Source: Faunimonas pinastri (GTDB taxonomy: Bacteria; Pseudomonadota; Alphaproteobacteria; Rhizobiales; Afifellaceae). From it: 64,000 nt of DNA. The DNA lies in contig NZ_FOFG01000017.1 in assembly GCF_900110915.1 (NCBI RefSeq), forward strand, positions 1 to 64,000, read 5' to 3'. Numbering within the stretch: the first letter of the stretch is position 1; each line of letters starts with the position of its first letter. The notes below the pieces were generated by a model. That model was not told the DNA's origin and did not search any database. It worked only from the letters and a program-made list of their open reading frames with translations. Below, piece by piece: positions 26,969-36,033 of the stretch. Both the position numbers and the translations under genes were made by a program.

Positions 26969-27361
26969 TCAAGGCGGCGACTCACGCTTCAGCCTGCCCG
27001 TGAGTCGTTCGACGTCATCGGCCGCCGCCGCACGGGCCGCCGCCTCGATCGACCGGAACCGCTCCATGACGAAGCGGCCCGTCTCCGTCAGCTTCGCGCC
27101 GCCGCCGCCACGGCCGCCGGCCCCGGCGGAAACCAGCGGCTCATCGAACATGGCGTTCAGTTCAGAGACCAACGTCCAGGCCCGCCGATAGCTCATGGCG
27201 AAGCGCGCGCCCGCCGCACGGATGGAGCCGGTCTCGTCGATGGCCGCGAGCAGCGCCGCCTTTCCCGGGCCGATGAAGATCCCGGGTGCGAAGGCGACCC
27301 GGACCTTCAGAACGGGAAACGCTTCAGCGATCTTCGCCGCGCTGTCGTCTTCCTCATCCAT
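26969..27361 (-). CDS. modE: ModE-type molybdate regulator, DNA-binding domain only
   Basis: A 130-residue winged helix-turn-helix protein of the ModE N-terminal family: GPGKAALLAAIDETGSIRAA, then MSYRRAWTLVSELNAMF, then a Gly-rich wing with GGRGGGGAKLTETGRFVMERF. The usual pair of C-terminal Mop domains (full ModE is about 260 residues) is missing, so molybdate sensing must come from elsewhere or the protein acts without ligand. Short ModE-like regulators of this kind are common in alphaproteobacteria. The two adjacent codons GTG 27364 and ATG 27361 can both start. It sits directly upstream of the operator and modABC on the same strand. Confidence 0.88.
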   Translation of the reverse strand: MDEEDDSAAKIAEAFPVLKVRVAFAPGIFIGPGKAALLAAIDETGSIRAAGARFAMSYRRAWTLVSELNAMFDEPLVSAGAGGRGGGGAKLTETGRFVMERFRSIEAAARAAAADDVERLTGRLKRESPP

Positions 27362-27388
27362 CACGACCTCATCCGGCAGGCACCGCGA

Positions 27389-28801
27389 TCAGCCGCCCGC
27401 GCGGGCAGCGCGGCGGGCGGTGTTCTCGTCCCGGTGAATCTGATCGAGCACATCGAGGAAGTTGGCGGCCCAGCTTTCAGCCGTCGTCTTGCGCACCTTC
27501 GCGTTCAGGGCGTTCCAGCGTTCCTGACGCTCGCCCAGTGGCATGTGGAACGCCTTCTGGATCGCGCCGGAGACATCCTCGTCGTCGTGCGGATTGACGA
27601 TCAGCGCCTCTGTCAACTCCGCCGCCGCGCCGGCGAAGCGCGACAGGATCAGCACGCCCGGGTCGTCCGGGTTCTGCGCGGCGACATATTCCTTGGCGAC
27701 CAGATTCATGCCGTCGCGGAGCGGCGTCACCAGCGCCATCCTGCTGCTGCGATAGATACCGGCCAGCGATTTGCGGGCAAAGCCACGCGTCAGGATACGG
27801 ATCGGCGCCCAGTCGAGGCCGCCATGCTCGCCATTGATGCGGCCGGCCAGCGATTCCATCTCGCTGCGAAGGTCGGAATAGGCATCCACGTTACCGCGCG
27901 AGACGGGCGCGACCTGCAGCAGGAAGATGCGCCCCCGGCTTTCCGGATGCTGCTCCAGAAAGCGCTCGAAGCCGTGGAAACGCTCGGGGATCCCCTTGGT
28001 ATAATCGAGCCGGTCCACGCCGATGATCTGCTGGCATTCGCGGATGAGATTGCGGACCTGCCGCTCGCGGCGCTGCGCCTCGCTGCTGACGGCGAACTCG
28101 GCAAAACGCTCCGCGTCGATGCCGATGGGGAAGACGCCGGTGCGGACGTGATTGCCGTCCACGTCGAGGAGTTCGCCGTCTTCGGTCGTGCCGCCGAGTT
28201 CATCCAGCACGAAGCGCCGGAAGTTGCGGCGGTCGCGCTCGGTCTGAAAGCCGATGACGTTGTATTCCAGCATCGACCGCCCGAGCCGGCGGGCATTGGG
28301 AAGCGCGGCGAAGATCTCCGGCGCGGGAAACGGCGTGTGGAGAAAGAAGCCGATCGGCCCTTCGAAGCCGCCCTGTCGGATCGCCTGCCCCAGAGTCAGG
28401 TAATGATAGTCGTGGATCCAGACCGTGTCGCCCGACTCCAGCATGGGCATGAGCTTGGCGGCCATCCGCTTGTTGACGCGGTCATAGCCGGTCTCGAACC
28501 GCCGCTCGAAATTGGCGAGGTTCACCCGGTAATGCAGGATCGGCCAGAGCGTCTGGTTGGCAAAGCCGCTGTAGAACTCGTCCGCGTCTTCTTCGGAAAA
28601 ATCCACGGTGACGAGCTTCACCGGCCCATCCTCGACATGGGCCGGGCCGTCGATCCCCTCCGGGGTCTGCTCGCCCGACCAGCCGAACCAGATGCCGCCG
28701 CGCTTGCGGAGCGCGTCCGCCAGGCCGACGGCCAATCCCCCGGCCTTGCCCTCGTCGCTGAGCGGTCCCACCCTGTTGGATACGATGACGATGCGGGTCA
28801 A
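27389..28801 (-). CDS. otsA: Trehalose-6-phosphate synthase OtsA
   Basis: A 470-residue GT20 glycosyltransferase that transfers glucose from UDP-glucose to glucose 6-phosphate, giving trehalose 6-phosphate. Motifs: IVIVSNRVGPLSDEGKAGGLA at the N terminus, VWIHDYHYLTLGQAIR, IGFFLHTPFPAPEIF, GVDRLDYTKGIPERF, then LVTPLRDGMNLVAKEYVAAQ and the acidic LSRFAGAAAEL region. All are typical of cytoplasmic OtsA. It follows otsB by 81 bp on the same strand and precedes modE by 27 bp. Osmotic or desiccation protection is the usual role. Confidence 0.95.
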   Translation of the reverse strand: MTRIVIVSNRVGPLSDEGKAGGLAVGLADALRKRGGIWFGWSGEQTPEGIDGPAHVEDGPVKLVTVDFSEEDADEFYSGFANQTLWPILHYRVNLANFERRFETGYDRVNKRMAAKLMPMLESGDTVWIHDYHYLTLGQAIRQGGFEGPIGFFLHTPFPAPEIFAALPNARRLGRSMLEYNVIGFQTERDRRNFRRFVLDELGGTTEDGELLDVDGNHVRTGVFPIGIDAERFAEFAVSSEAQRRERQVRNLIRECQQIIGVDRLDYTKGIPERFHGFERFLEQHPESRGRIFLLQVAPVSRGNVDAYSDLRSEMESLAGRINGEHGGLDWAPIRILTRGFARKSLAGIYRSSRMALVTPLRDGMNLVAKEYVAAQNPDDPGVLILSRFAGAAAELTEALIVNPHDDEDVSGAIQKAFHMPLGERQERWNALNAKVRKTTAESWAANFLDVLDQIHRDENTARRAARAGG

Positions 28802-28882
28802 CCTGTTATCCTTCCATTGGGAACACCACCCTGTTCCTAACGGAAGCGAACCGGTAGCAGAAGCGCTTCGTTCCCCGTTCTT

Positions 28883-29623
28883 TCATCCGGCCACGATGCT
28901 GCGCAGCCAGGCATGGACGGCGGAGGGGTCGGCCAGGCGGTACTTCGCCGCCGTTGCCCCCTCGCCCACTTTCACGCCGAAGCCGCCATTCAGCGCCGCG
29001 CCGCGGAAGCCGTCCTCATCGGTGCGGTCATCGCCGACAAAGACCGGAATACGGCCGGCGAAGGGTTCCTGCAGGCCGAGCGCGACCACAGCCTCCGCCT
29101 TGCTGATGCCGCGCTGGCGGATCTCGCTGATGAAGTGGCCGGGGACGGAATGCAGTTCGCCGAGATCCTTCGTGACGCTTTCGGCGATCTCTTCGACCCG
29201 CTCCTTCTGGTCCGGCACGAGGCGGTAATGCAGCACGATGGCCGCGCCCTTGTCCTCCACCATCACCGGGTCGTTCTCGCCGATCAATTCGCCGATGCGC
29301 CGGCGCGCCGTTTCCATCTGGTCGGAGAGCGGCAGCATCTGGGCCGGGCCGCCGAATGAACGCATGACCTGCCCGTGCAGGGCCGCGACAGGAAGTTCCA
29401 GAGGGGCCAGAAACGCGTCGATGTCCTGCAGGCGCCGGCCGGTCACGATGGCCAGCGCTCCGTCGAGATGATCGCGCAGCGCTGTGAGCAGCTTGAGACT
29501 GCCGGGAAAGAGCTTCACCAGATGCGGCTCGGGTGCGAACTCGACGAAGGTGCCGTCGAAATCCAGATACAGCGCGTGCTCCCCGGACGAAAGGACGGGC
29601 GGGGCGGCGAGTTCGGCTGTCAT
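28883..29623 (-). CDS. otsB: Trehalose-6-phosphate phosphatase OtsB
   Basis: A 246-residue HAD-superfamily phosphatase that dephosphorylates trehalose 6-phosphate. The DFDGT motif carries nucleophile Asp21 and acid/base Asp23. The later motifs are VTGRRLQDID and FVGDDRTDEDGF, with the substrate-cap segment AAIVLHYRLVPDQ. A GGGAGACAATCC leader gives a good ribosome-binding site. It is upstream of otsA and 70 bp downstream of the BadF-type kinase gene, all on the minus strand. Confidence 0.95.
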   Translation of the reverse strand: MTAELAAPPVLSSGEHALYLDFDGTFVEFAPEPHLVKLFPGSLKLLTALRDHLDGALAIVTGRRLQDIDAFLAPLELPVAALHGQVMRSFGGPAQMLPLSDQMETARRRIGELIGENDPVMVEDKGAAIVLHYRLVPDQKERVEEIAESVTKDLGELHSVPGHFISEIRQRGISKAEAVVALGLQEPFAGRIPVFVGDDRTDEDGFRGAALNGGFGVKVGEGATAAKYRLADPSAVHAWLRSIVAG

Positions 29624-29693
29624 GGATTGTCTCCCGGTTTCGGCTTGAACCTAACGAACGCATGTGCGGCGGCAGGGTTCAAGACGAAAAGGA

Positions 29694-30581
29694 CTAGCGC
29701 CGGACCTCGCGCGGGGCGGCACCCGTGGCAACCAGGAAGCAGCCATGCATGGCGTCGCCCTCGCTCCCCGCGAAGTTGCGGCCGTAGCGCCGTACGAGGC
29801 GGTCATGCAGGAACTCGGCAACGCCGCCGCGCAGGAACACCGGCTCGTCTTCCTCCAGCGCGAGGCTGCGAAGAAGATCCGCGCCATGATCGGCGGCATG
29901 ATCGAGAATGCCGGTCGCGGTCGCGTTCCCGGCCTCGGCGGCATCGCCCACCAGCGGCGCGATTCCCGCGAAACGGGCCTGACGGGCGTCGCGCAGCCAG
30001 CTGCGAACCGCATCGGGCTCGCCGCCCATGTCGTTCCACACGGCGGCGCTGAGGTCGTCCGGCGCCACCACTTCGTCGCGGGCGGCGAGCGCATGTTCCA
30101 CCGCCTTGCGGCCGATCCAGGCGGCGGAGCCCCGGTCGCCGGCGACCCAGCCCCAGCCGTCGCGCTGGATCGAGATGCCGTCGGCGAAGAGCCGATGCGC
30201 CACCGTGCCCGTGCCCATGACCAGGAGGCCCGCTGGCTCACCGCCGCTGGCGCCGACCAGCGCGGCATAGCCGTCGGTCATCACGTGGCGCTCGGCGAAG
30301 ACCGGGAGGCCGGAAAGAAACGCGTTGCGAATTTCCGGATGCAGGGCGCCGGCCGTGCCGATGGACAGCCGGCAGCGAGAGGGCGCCTGCGGATCGAAAC
30401 CGGCGGCGACCGCGATGTCGGCCCATAGCTGGGTGATGCTGCTGACGGCGAGCGACAGGTCGGAACTCGGATTGCACGGCCCCGCCACGGCCTCGGCGAG
30501 GGTTTCCCCGGACGCAAGCACGATCCGGCCGCGCGACCGTGTGCCGCCGCCGTCAACGCAGAATATGGGTGCCTCGCTCAT
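29694..30581 (-). CDS. BadF/BadG/BcrA/BcrD-family kinase, N-acetylglucosamine/glucosamine kinase-like
   Basis: A 295-residue protein of the ASKHA fold. The phosphate-1 loop FCVDGGGTRSRGRIV, phosphate-2 LLVMGTGTVAHRL and adenosine-side GWGWVAGDRGSAAWIG motifs match the BadF/BcrA ATPase family, especially the single-domain amino-sugar kinases related to eukaryotic NAGK and bacterial GspK. The substrate is probably glucosamine or N-acetylglucosamine, but no amino-sugar transporter or deaminase is adjacent. A GAGGA site precedes ATG 30581. It is upstream of otsB-otsA and may share their transcript. Confidence 0.82.
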   Translation of the reverse strand: MSEAPIFCVDGGGTRSRGRIVLASGETLAEAVAGPCNPSSDLSLAVSSITQLWADIAVAAGFDPQAPSRCRLSIGTAGALHPEIRNAFLSGLPVFAERHVMTDGYAALVGASGGEPAGLLVMGTGTVAHRLFADGISIQRDGWGWVAGDRGSAAWIGRKAVEHALAARDEVVAPDDLSAAVWNDMGGEPDAVRSWLRDARQARFAGIAPLVGDAAEAGNATATGILDHAADHGADLLRSLALEEDEPVFLRGGVAEFLHDRLVRRYGRNFAGSEGDAMHGCFLVATGAAPREVRR

Positions 30582-30633
30582 GAGTCCTCTGGAGAGACCA
30601 GAAGACGCAGTTACAAGATGATGTTTAATAAAC

Positions 30634-33402
30634 TCATTCCGCCTTGACGGCCTTCATCATCGCCTTCGTGATCGACTGCTCCGTGGATGCATAATCCGGC
30701 CAGGGATCGCCGACCTCTTTTACCCGCGTCGGCATGTTGGCGACGTTGAAGATATTGGCGCCTTCCACCCGCTCCAGCTCTTCCCAGGTGACCGGCGCGG
30801 AAACCGGCGCCCCTTCCCGCGAGCGCGTGGAATACGGCGCGATCGCGGTCGAGCCGCGCTCGTTGCGGAGGTAATCCACGAAGATCCGCCCCTTGCGGCG
30901 CGCCTTCGACATGTTGGCGACATAGCGGTCCGGCCGTTCCTCACCAAGCAGCACGGCGAAGGCCTTGCAGAAGGTCTTCGCTTCCGGCCACGCGACCTTC
31001 GGCACCAGCGGCGCGATCACGTGGACGCCCTTGCCACCCGACAGCATCGGATAGGTCTTGAGGCCGATCTCGGCCAGCCGGTCGCGCAGATCGACGCTCG
31101 CCGTGCGCACCGCCTCGAAGCCCAGCCCCTCGTCGGGGTCGAGATCGAAGACGAGGCGGTCGGGCTTCTCGATGTCGGCCGTGCGCGATCCCCAGACGTG
31201 CCACTCCATGACCCCCATCTGCACGCCGGCCATAATGCCCGGCAGATCGTCAACGTAGAAGTAATCGCCGGAGGCACCGGTGCCCTCGACGATTTCCATG
31301 TGGTGAATGGCCTCGTTGAAGCCACCGGTATCGTGCTTCTGGAAGAAGCAGTGCTTGCCGCGCCCCTGCGGACAGCGGACGAGGCTGAGCGGGCGGACGC
31401 CCACATGCGGCAGCATGAGCTCGCTGACGGCCTCGTAGTAATCGGCAAGGTTGCCCTTGCTGACGCCCTGGCCCGGGAAGAGCACCTTCCCGGCGCTGGA
31501 CAGCTTGATGCCGGCGCGCTCGATGCCTTCGTTTTCGCCATAGGTCTTCAGCGGCGCGGAAGGCGGCGGCAGGGCCGAAGCGGGCTTGCTCCCGGCCTTG
31601 GCGGCCTTCTTCGCCGGAGCCTTCTTCAGAGCAGGTTTCGGGGCCGCCTCCGGCTCCTCCTCCATGGGGGCAGGCGTCTCGATATGGACTTCCCTCGCCG
31701 TCTTGTCCTCGCGCAGGCCGAGGAAGGAGGGATGGCGCAGCACGCCGTCGGCGGTAAATTCGGTAAAGGCGATCTCGGCGACGAGCTTCGGCTCCACCCA
31801 TTTCGCGCCGCGCCTGGCGTCACGCGGCACCTCGGCGAAGGGGGACGTTTTCGCGGCGATCGCCTCGAATTTTTCGCCGAGTTCCTGAAGGTCGCGATCG
31901 TTGAAGCCGGTGCCGACGCGACCGGCATAGACGAGCTTGCCGGGCTGGCCCTCCTCGCCCTCGTTCCACGTGCCGACCAGCAGCGAACGGAACCCGTGAC
32001 GCTTCTCCGACGGGCTCCAGCCGCCGATGACGAATTCCTGCCGTTTGATGCACTTGATCTTGTACCAGACCTTGGTGCGCGCGCCGCGATAGGGCGCCGA
32101 GGCCTTCTTGGAGATGATGCCCTCGTGCCCGGCGGCGCAGATCTGGTTCAGCACCTTTTCGCCCTGCCCCTGCACATGATCGCTGAAATGGACAGGGCTG
32201 CCCTTCGGCAGCCGGTCCGTGATCGCCTTCAGCCGGGCCTTGCGCTCCAGCAACGTTTCGCCGGTGACGTCCTCGTTGTCCTTCGTCAGGAGGTCGAAGG
32301 CGAAGAAGGCGAGTTCGCCGCCCTCCTTCAGCGTTTTCTGGAGGGTGGAGAAATCCGTCCGGCCATCCGGCGCAAAAGCGACGATCTCCCCGTCGATCAT
32401 CGTGCCGGAAAGGCCCAGCTCCGCGATCGCCTTGACCACCGGGCCGAACTTCGCCGTCCAGTCCAGCCCGTTGCGGGTGTAGCAGCGGACGGCATCGCCA
32501 TTCGCGGCGATCAGCGTGCGGTAGCCGTCATATTTCAGCTCGTGCACCCAGTCGCGCCCTTCAGGCGGCACATCGACGAGGGTCGCCAGCTGCGGCGAGC
32601 GGAATTCTGGCACCTCGCCGGACGCGGTCTTCGCAGCGGCCGCTTTCTTGCGGGCAGGCTTGGAAGCAGGCGGTTTGCCCAGCGCCTCCGGCGATTGTTC
32701 GGCCACGGGCTTGGTCGAATCCCACACGGGCGACTCTCCGGTGGCGATCTCTTCCATCGTCCGGCCCGTGGTCACGCTGACCATGTTTGCGGCAAGGATC
32801 GGATCGGCCTCGTCCGCCTCCCCGTCTCGCTCCTTGATCAGGAGCCAGTTCTCGTGCTTGCCGCTGTCGCGCCCGCGCGGCGGCATGCGGACCATCGCCC
32901 ATCCGCCTCTCATCCGCTCGCCATGCAGAATGAAGTGGAGCATCCCCTTTTCGAGCCCTTCGCGCGGATCGTGCAGCGGCTCCCAGGTGCCGAAATCCCA
33001 AAGCATGACGGTGCCGCCGCCATATTGGCCCTTGGGGATCGTTCCCTCGAACTTGCCATAGGGCAGCGGATGATCCTCCGTGTGAACGGCCAGCCGCTTC
33101 TGCTGCGGATCGAGGCTGGGCCCTTTCGTCACCGCCCAGCTCTTCAGCACGCCGTCGAGTTCCAGCCGGAAATCGTAGTGCAGCCGCGTCGCGTCGTGCT
33201 TCTGCACCACGAAGGAATGGCCGGACCCCGCCGCCACCTCGCCGGCCGGTTCGGCGGTAATGCCGAAGTCGCGGCGGTTGTTGTATTCGTCGAGGCTTGA
33301 AGCGGAAGCGGGCCTGGCCGAGGCCTTGTAGGCCTTCAGCCCCTCTTCCTTGTCTTTCAGCTGGGTCTTGCCCTTGCGGGTCTTCGTGCTGCCTTCCGCC
33401 AT
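30634..33402 (-). CDS. ligD: ATP-dependent DNA ligase D (LigD)
   Basis: A 922-residue multifunctional NHEJ enzyme. Domain order is phosphoesterase (about 65-210: VVQKHDATRLHYDFRLELDG, GTIPKGQYGGG), ATP-dependent ligase (about 265-580) with the AMP-accepting Lys290 in HELKYDGYRT, an Ala/Lys/Pro linker, then the primase-polymerase domain (about 630-915) with catalytic Asp755 and Asp757 in VFDLDPDEG and SGGKGVHVIAPL. This is the Pseudomonas/rhizobial order, unlike mycobacterial LigD, where the polymerase is first. It starts 3 bp after the ku stop, so the two are coupled. Together with Ku it rejoins double-strand breaks when no sister chromosome is available. Confidence 0.96.
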   Translation of the reverse strand: MAEGSTKTRKGKTQLKDKEEGLKAYKASARPASASSLDEYNNRRDFGITAEPAGEVAAGSGHSFVVQKHDATRLHYDFRLELDGVLKSWAVTKGPSLDPQQKRLAVHTEDHPLPYGKFEGTIPKGQYGGGTVMLWDFGTWEPLHDPREGLEKGMLHFILHGERMRGGWAMVRMPPRGRDSGKHENWLLIKERDGEADEADPILAANMVSVTTGRTMEEIATGESPVWDSTKPVAEQSPEALGKPPASKPARKKAAAAKTASGEVPEFRSPQLATLVDVPPEGRDWVHELKYDGYRTLIAANGDAVRCYTRNGLDWTAKFGPVVKAIAELGLSGTMIDGEIVAFAPDGRTDFSTLQKTLKEGGELAFFAFDLLTKDNEDVTGETLLERKARLKAITDRLPKGSPVHFSDHVQGQGEKVLNQICAAGHEGIISKKASAPYRGARTKVWYKIKCIKRQEFVIGGWSPSEKRHGFRSLLVGTWNEGEEGQPGKLVYAGRVGTGFNDRDLQELGEKFEAIAAKTSPFAEVPRDARRGAKWVEPKLVAEIAFTEFTADGVLRHPSFLGLREDKTAREVHIETPAPMEEEPEAAPKPALKKAPAKKAAKAGSKPASALPPPSAPLKTYGENEGIERAGIKLSSAGKVLFPGQGVSKGNLADYYEAVSELMLPHVGVRPLSLVRCPQGRGKHCFFQKHDTGGFNEAIHHMEIVEGTGASGDYFYVDDLPGIMAGVQMGVMEWHVWGSRTADIEKPDRLVFDLDPDEGLGFEAVRTASVDLRDRLAEIGLKTYPMLSGGKGVHVIAPLVPKVAWPEAKTFCKAFAVLLGEERPDRYVANMSKARRKGRIFVDYLRNERGSTAIAPYSTRSREGAPVSAPVTWEELERVEGANIFNVANMPTRVKEVGDPWPDYASTEQSITKAMMKAVKAE

Positions 33403-33405
33403 GTG

Positions 33406-34350
33406 TTACGCCGTCTTGCGCGTCTTGGCCTTGGGAGCCGGCTTCGGGTCCGGCTTGTTCTGGTTCGCGGGCTCCGGCTCGGCCTTCTTGGCGGTGCGGG
33501 TTTTCGGCTTCGTCGCCTTGGGCTTCTCGTCGACAGGCTTGCCGGCATTCCCGCCGGACGCTTCGAGGCTCTGCTTCAGCGCCGCCATCAGGTCGATGAC
33601 GTTGCCGCCGCCCGCGCCCTTTCCCGCCGGCTCCTCGGTATCGGTGACCCGGCCGCCCTTGGCCTTCAGCTTCTCGTTGATCAGCTGACGCAGCGCCGCG
33701 GTGTAATGATCCTTGAAGGCCGCCGCGTCGAAGGGCGCGGTCTTGCGGTTGATCAGTTCCTTGGCGACCGCCAGCAGGTCGTCATCCGCCGTCTTGCCGC
33801 TGATCTGGTTGAAATAAGCGTCGGACTTCCGGATCTCCTCCTCGTAATGGAGTGTCTCCAGCAGGATGCCCGTGCCGCAGGGGCGCACGGCGCAGAGGTA
33901 TTCCTTGCCGCGCAGCGCCAGCTGGCCGATGCCGACCTTTCCCGCATCGCGCAGCGCATCGCGGACCACGCGGAAGGCGTCTTCCGCGAGTTCGTCCTGC
34001 GGCACGACGAAATAGGGCGTGTCGTAGTAGATCGGGGCGATTTCGGAAGAGTCGACGAACTGGGTGAGATCCAGCGTTCGCTTGGTCTCCAGCTTCACCG
34101 CGTCGAGATCCTCGTCGTCGAGGAGGACGTAATTGCCCTTCTCGTACTCGAAGCCGCGCATGATCTCGTCCTTGTCGACCGGCCCCACGCCCGTCACCAC
34201 CTTCTCGTAGTGGATGGGCTTGCCCGTCGGTTCGTGGATCTGCCGGAAGCTCACCTTCGCCTTGCTTTCGGTGGCGGCGTAGAGCTCCACCGGGATGGAG
34301 ACGAGCGAAAGCCTGATATGGCCTTTCCAGATGGCGCGGGCGGCAGGCAT
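33406..34350 (-). CDS. ku: Ku protein, NHEJ end-binding factor
   Basis: A 314-residue bacterial Ku homodimer subunit that encircles DNA ends and recruits LigD. The core beta-barrel domain opens with ARAIWKGHIRLSLVSIPVELY and includes RQIHEPTGKPIHYEKV, RGFEYEKGNYVLLDDEDLDA and KLETKRTLDLTQFVDSSEI, followed by the bridge region EEEIRKSDAYF. The C-terminal 70 residues are a Lys/Pro/Ala-rich tail, which in other species aids DNA binding and threading. GGAGAAG precedes ATG 34350. Divergent from the DEAD-box gene. Confidence 0.96.
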   Translation of the reverse strand: MPAARAIWKGHIRLSLVSIPVELYAATESKAKVSFRQIHEPTGKPIHYEKVVTGVGPVDKDEIMRGFEYEKGNYVLLDDEDLDAVKLETKRTLDLTQFVDSSEIAPIYYDTPYFVVPQDELAEDAFRVVRDALRDAGKVGIGQLALRGKEYLCAVRPCGTGILLETLHYEEEIRKSDAYFNQISGKTADDDLLAVAKELINRKTAPFDAAAFKDHYTAALRQLINEKLKAKGGRVTDTEEPAGKGAGGGNVIDLMAALKQSLEASGGNAGKPVDEKPKATKPKTRTAKKAEPEPANQNKPDPKPAPKAKTRKTA

Positions 34351-34628
34351 TCGGACTTCTCCATAAAAACGCGGAAAAAGAGTCCGGGAGACAACGTCGA
34401 CGAGGCTCCGCCGTTCCGAATCCGGCTAAATGAGTCAGAGCTTGACGTTTGCTCGGCGAAATGCCATCTGAGCAGCGTCTGATTTCTCGCGATAGCGCGA
34501 TTGCGGCCCTCATCCTGGCCGAGTTTCCCGAGCAGTCTCACGAAACCTTCCGCCCTGCGATCGCGCGTGGGCAGCGGACATCGGCGTCGCAGGCAGCAAA
34601 GCTTCGCGCGACGCGAACTGGATGCAAA

Positions 34629-35963
34629 TTGACCACTGAAAACTTCCGGGATCTCGGTCTGGCCGAGCCCATTCTCCGTGCGCTCGAAGCACAGAACTTC
34701 ACGACTCCTACCCCGATCCAGGCCAAGGCCATCCCGATCATCCTGCAGGGACGTGACCTGCTGGGCATCGCGCAGACCGGCACCGGCAAAACGGCGGCTT
34801 TCGGCCTTCCCGTCCTCCACCAGCTGGGCGAGGAAAAGGTCACGCTCGGCCGTGGCGGCTGCCGCGTCCTGATCCTTGCTCCGACCCGTGAGCTGGCGAT
34901 CCAGATCGAGCAGAACCTTCGCTCCTTCGCCAAGGAGATGCGCCTGCGCATCGTCGCCATTCTCGGCGGCGTGTCGCGCAAGGGCCAGGTGGACAAGCTT
35001 TCCCGCGGCGCCGACATCGTGATCGGCACGCCGGGCCGCGTCGTCGATCTCATGTCGACCCGCGACCTCGTGCTGAACCAGGTCACGCATTTCGTCCTCG
35101 ACGAGGCCGATCGCATGCTCGATCTCGGCTTCATCAAGGATATCCGCCGGGTGGTTTCCGCCCTGCCGCAGCAGCGCCAGTCGCTACTCTTCTCCGCCAC
35201 CATGCCGGACGACGTGTCCGGTCTGGCGCACAGCATCCTGAACGAGCCGCAGCGCGTCGAGATCGCCCGCCAGGGCGCGACGCCGGCGGAGATCGACCAG
35301 CGCGTCTACTTCCTCGGCGCCGCCGAGAAGCGCACGATGCTGGTGGACCTGCTGCAGGATCCCTCGATCACCCGCGCCATCGTCTTCACCCGCACCAAGC
35401 ATGGCGCGAACAAGGTGACGGAGTTCCTGAACAAGGCCGGCTACGACGCCGACGCCCTGCACGGCAACAAGAGCCAGGCCGCCCGTCAGAAGGCGCTGGA
35501 CCGGTTCCGCTCGGGCGATTCCCGCCTCCTCGTGGCGACCGATATCGCCGCGCGCGGCATTGACGTCAGCGAAATCTCGCATGTCTTCAACTTCGAGATG
35601 CCGAACCTGGCGGAGACCTATGTCCACCGCATCGGCCGCACCGCGCGTGCCGGCGCAAGCGGCATCGCGATCGCCTTCTGCGAGCCCAACGAGACCTCCT
35701 ATCTTCGCGACATCGAGCGGCTGATCGGACGGGAACTGGATCTCGCCGGCGGCACGCGCCCCAGCGTCATGAACGGCAAGCTGCCGGTCCCGGCCAAGAT
35801 GGGCCGTGGCGGCGGTGGCGGTCGCCCGAGCGCCAACAAGAGCGGCGGCGGCCAGCATGCCGGCGCCAACAAGCGCCCGGGTGCGGGCGCCGGCGCGGGC
35901 AAGCCTTCCACGAAGGCGACCCGTGGCCGCGAGCGGCGCCGCTACGGCGAAGCCGCAGCCTGA
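34629..35963 (+). CDS. DEAD-box RNA helicase, RhlE-like
   Basis: A 444-residue ATP-dependent RNA helicase. Ordered motifs: Q motif FTTPTPIQAKAIP, Walker A AQTGTGKTAAFGLP, Ib PGRVVDLM, DEAD box VLDEADRMLDLGF, SAT in LFSATMPDDV, then VFTRTKHGANKV, ATDIAARGIDV and HRIGRTARAG. The C-terminal tail is Gly/Ala/Lys/Arg-rich and probably disordered, for RNA contact. The start is uncertain. TTG 34629 fits family alignments, which begin with a TTENF-like segment, but the frame stays open to an ATG at 34449. If 34629 is right, there is a 278-bp divergent gap to ku containing both promoters and a long leader. A strong terminator follows. Confidence 0.9.
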   Translation: MTTENFRDLGLAEPILRALEAQNFTTPTPIQAKAIPIILQGRDLLGIAQTGTGKTAAFGLPVLHQLGEEKVTLGRGGCRVLILAPTRELAIQIEQNLRSFAKEMRLRIVAILGGVSRKGQVDKLSRGADIVIGTPGRVVDLMSTRDLVLNQVTHFVLDEADRMLDLGFIKDIRRVVSALPQQRQSLLFSATMPDDVSGLAHSILNEPQRVEIARQGATPAEIDQRVYFLGAAEKRTMLVDLLQDPSITRAIVFTRTKHGANKVTEFLNKAGYDADALHGNKSQAARQKALDRFRSGDSRLLVATDIAARGIDVSEISHVFNFEMPNLAETYVHRIGRTARAGASGIAIAFCEPNETSYLRDIERLIGRELDLAGGTRPSVMNGKLPVPAKMGRGGGGGRPSANKSGGGQHAGANKRPGAGAGAGKPSTKATRGRERRRYGEAAA

Positions 35964-35974
35964 ACGAACTGAAG

Positions 35975-36003
35975 AAAAGGGCGGCCGGTTGGCCGCCCTT
36001 TTC
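35975..36003 (+). terminator. Rho-independent terminator after the DEAD-box gene
   Basis: AAAAGGGCGGCC (35975-35986), loop GGTT, then GGCCGCCCTTTT (35991-36002) form a perfect 12-bp stem ending in a T run, 12 bp past the stop. The A/T flanks make it plausible in both directions, so it may also stop the minus-strand DUF1127 gene. Confidence 0.92.
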
Positions 36004-36033
36004 GCATGCGCCCGTCGGCCGCGCGGACGGTGC

